64,000 nt of DNA from RYN-230 sp963813975 (lineage in GTDB: Bacteria > Actinomycetota > Actinomycetes > Streptosporangiales > Streptosporangiaceae), in the NCBI GenBank assembly GCA_963813975.1, contig CAWFAP010000006.1, positions 248,001-312,000 on the forward strand, in the 5' to 3' direction. Positions 63,743-64,000 of the stretch are shown piece after piece; position 1 is the stretch's first letter; every line of letters begins with the position of its first letter. Position numbers and translations under genes: made by a program. The notes under the pieces were generated by a model that saw nothing but the letters and a program-made list of their open reading frames with translations, was not told the DNA's origin and ran no database searches.

Positions 63743-64000
63743 GTGGGTGAGATCCCTTCTTCCGGCCCCGGCTCCACGCCTGAACACGAGCCCGCGGACG
63801 GCGCTGGCTCCCCGTCAGCCGGATCCGCCTCCGCTACCTCGGCGGGGAGTGCCGCCTCGGCGGGAGGCGCGGCGTTAGCCGGCGGATTTGCCTCGGGCGG
63901 GGCGGCCGATGCCATGCCGCCCGGGCCGCAACTGGCCGCGCTCACCGAGGACGCCTGGCAGCGTGGCCTGGACCGCCTGACCGACGATGAGCTGATCGGG
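63743..64000 (+). CDS. Probable DUF222-type protein, N-terminal fragment
   Basis: The frame starts at GTG 63743 (GGAGG 7 bases upstream) and is open to the end of the window (86 codons). The first 60 residues are a Gly/Ala/Ser-rich region. Then LAALTEDAWQRGLDRLTDDELIG resembles the start of DUF222 domains, usually followed by an HNH nuclease domain in the 13E12-repeat family of actinobacteria. Only the N terminus is visible, so the nuclease part must lie outside. Confidence 0.6.
   Translation, partial: MGEIPSSGPGSTPEHEPADGAGSPSAGSASATSAGSAASAGGAALAGGFASGGAADAMPPGPQLAALTEDAWQRGLDRLTDDELIG

Overview
The window is chromosomal DNA from a high-G+C actinomycete. Codon third positions are almost all G or C, GTG starts and 4-bp ATGA/GTGA gene overlaps are common, and typical actinobacterial proteins are present: F420-dependent luciferase-like enzymes, a deazaflavin-dependent nitroreductase, an AdnAB-type helicase-nuclease pair, Rv3235-family and HGxxPAAW proteins, and MoeZ. 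The gene order (long HPF, LuxR-type regulator, secA, Rv3235-like, moeZ, alkyltransferase-like protein, adnA, adnB, then nudC) resembles, from memory, the Streptomyces and Mycobacterium chromosomes. A relative of the Streptosporangiales or Streptomycetales is plausible, but the sequence does not settle the genus.

Layout. 0-6.9 kb: end of a long ribosome-hibernation factor, an orphan response regulator, a PadR-controlled ABC exporter with an FtsX-like permease, and a YcaQ/AlkX-type DNA-repair protein. 7-29.6 kb: conserved housekeeping block with secA, moeZ, a mycosin-like membrane protease, an Atl protein, the adnA-adnB pair, a polytopic glycosyltransferase, an M20 dipeptidase, nudC and an F420 oxidoreductase. 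29.6-33.4 kb: a deazaflavin nitroreductase under palindromic operators, two neighbouring genes each broken by one frameshift (a CehA/McbA PHP protein and a DUF574 methyltransferase), and an aquaporin.

33.5-42.2 kb is a coherent catabolic locus. A leftward operon encodes a two-subunit UxaA-family lyase (resembling sulfolactate sulfo-lyase SuyAB) and its FCD-type GntR regulator. A divergent rightward operon encodes a sulfonate/nitrate-type ABC importer, a Gfo/Idh/MocA oxidoreductase, a creatininase-fold hydrolase, a cupin and a D-2-hydroxyacid dehydrogenase. Both promoters have a perfect TTGACA -35 box and a GGTCAGACC palindrome just downstream, matching FCD-GntR operators. A third, imperfect copy lies after the operon, before a glutamate-cysteine ligase-like gene.

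44.6-51.4 kb is a patchwork accessory region with pseudogene fragments (a decayed copy of the neighbouring luciferase-like gene and a truncated ABC ATPase), an APH(6)-type kinase and a PadR-membrane protein cassette. It also holds the most striking feature of the window: a thioredoxin-fold lipoprotein gene with an in-frame TGA exactly where the first cysteine of a CxxC motif belongs (T-TGA-M-T-C). The TGA is followed 21 nt later by a hairpin loop that fits the bacterial SECIS pattern, and a CcdA-type thiol-electron transporter follows. This is either an undescribed UxxC selenoprotein paired with CcdA or a one-base nonsense pseudogene. 51.4-64 kb: YbaK deacylase, ArsR-SRPBCC pair, LURP-one, PIG-L, NUDIX, DUF1697, an MFS exporter, a 101-bp element with 11-bp inverted ends, proS, TerC, a site-2 protease, a PucR regulator, a His-rich-tailed thioredoxin behind a CsoR/CstR-like palindrome, and the start of a possible DUF222 protein. 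No rRNA, tRNA, CRISPR or intact transposase gene was seen.
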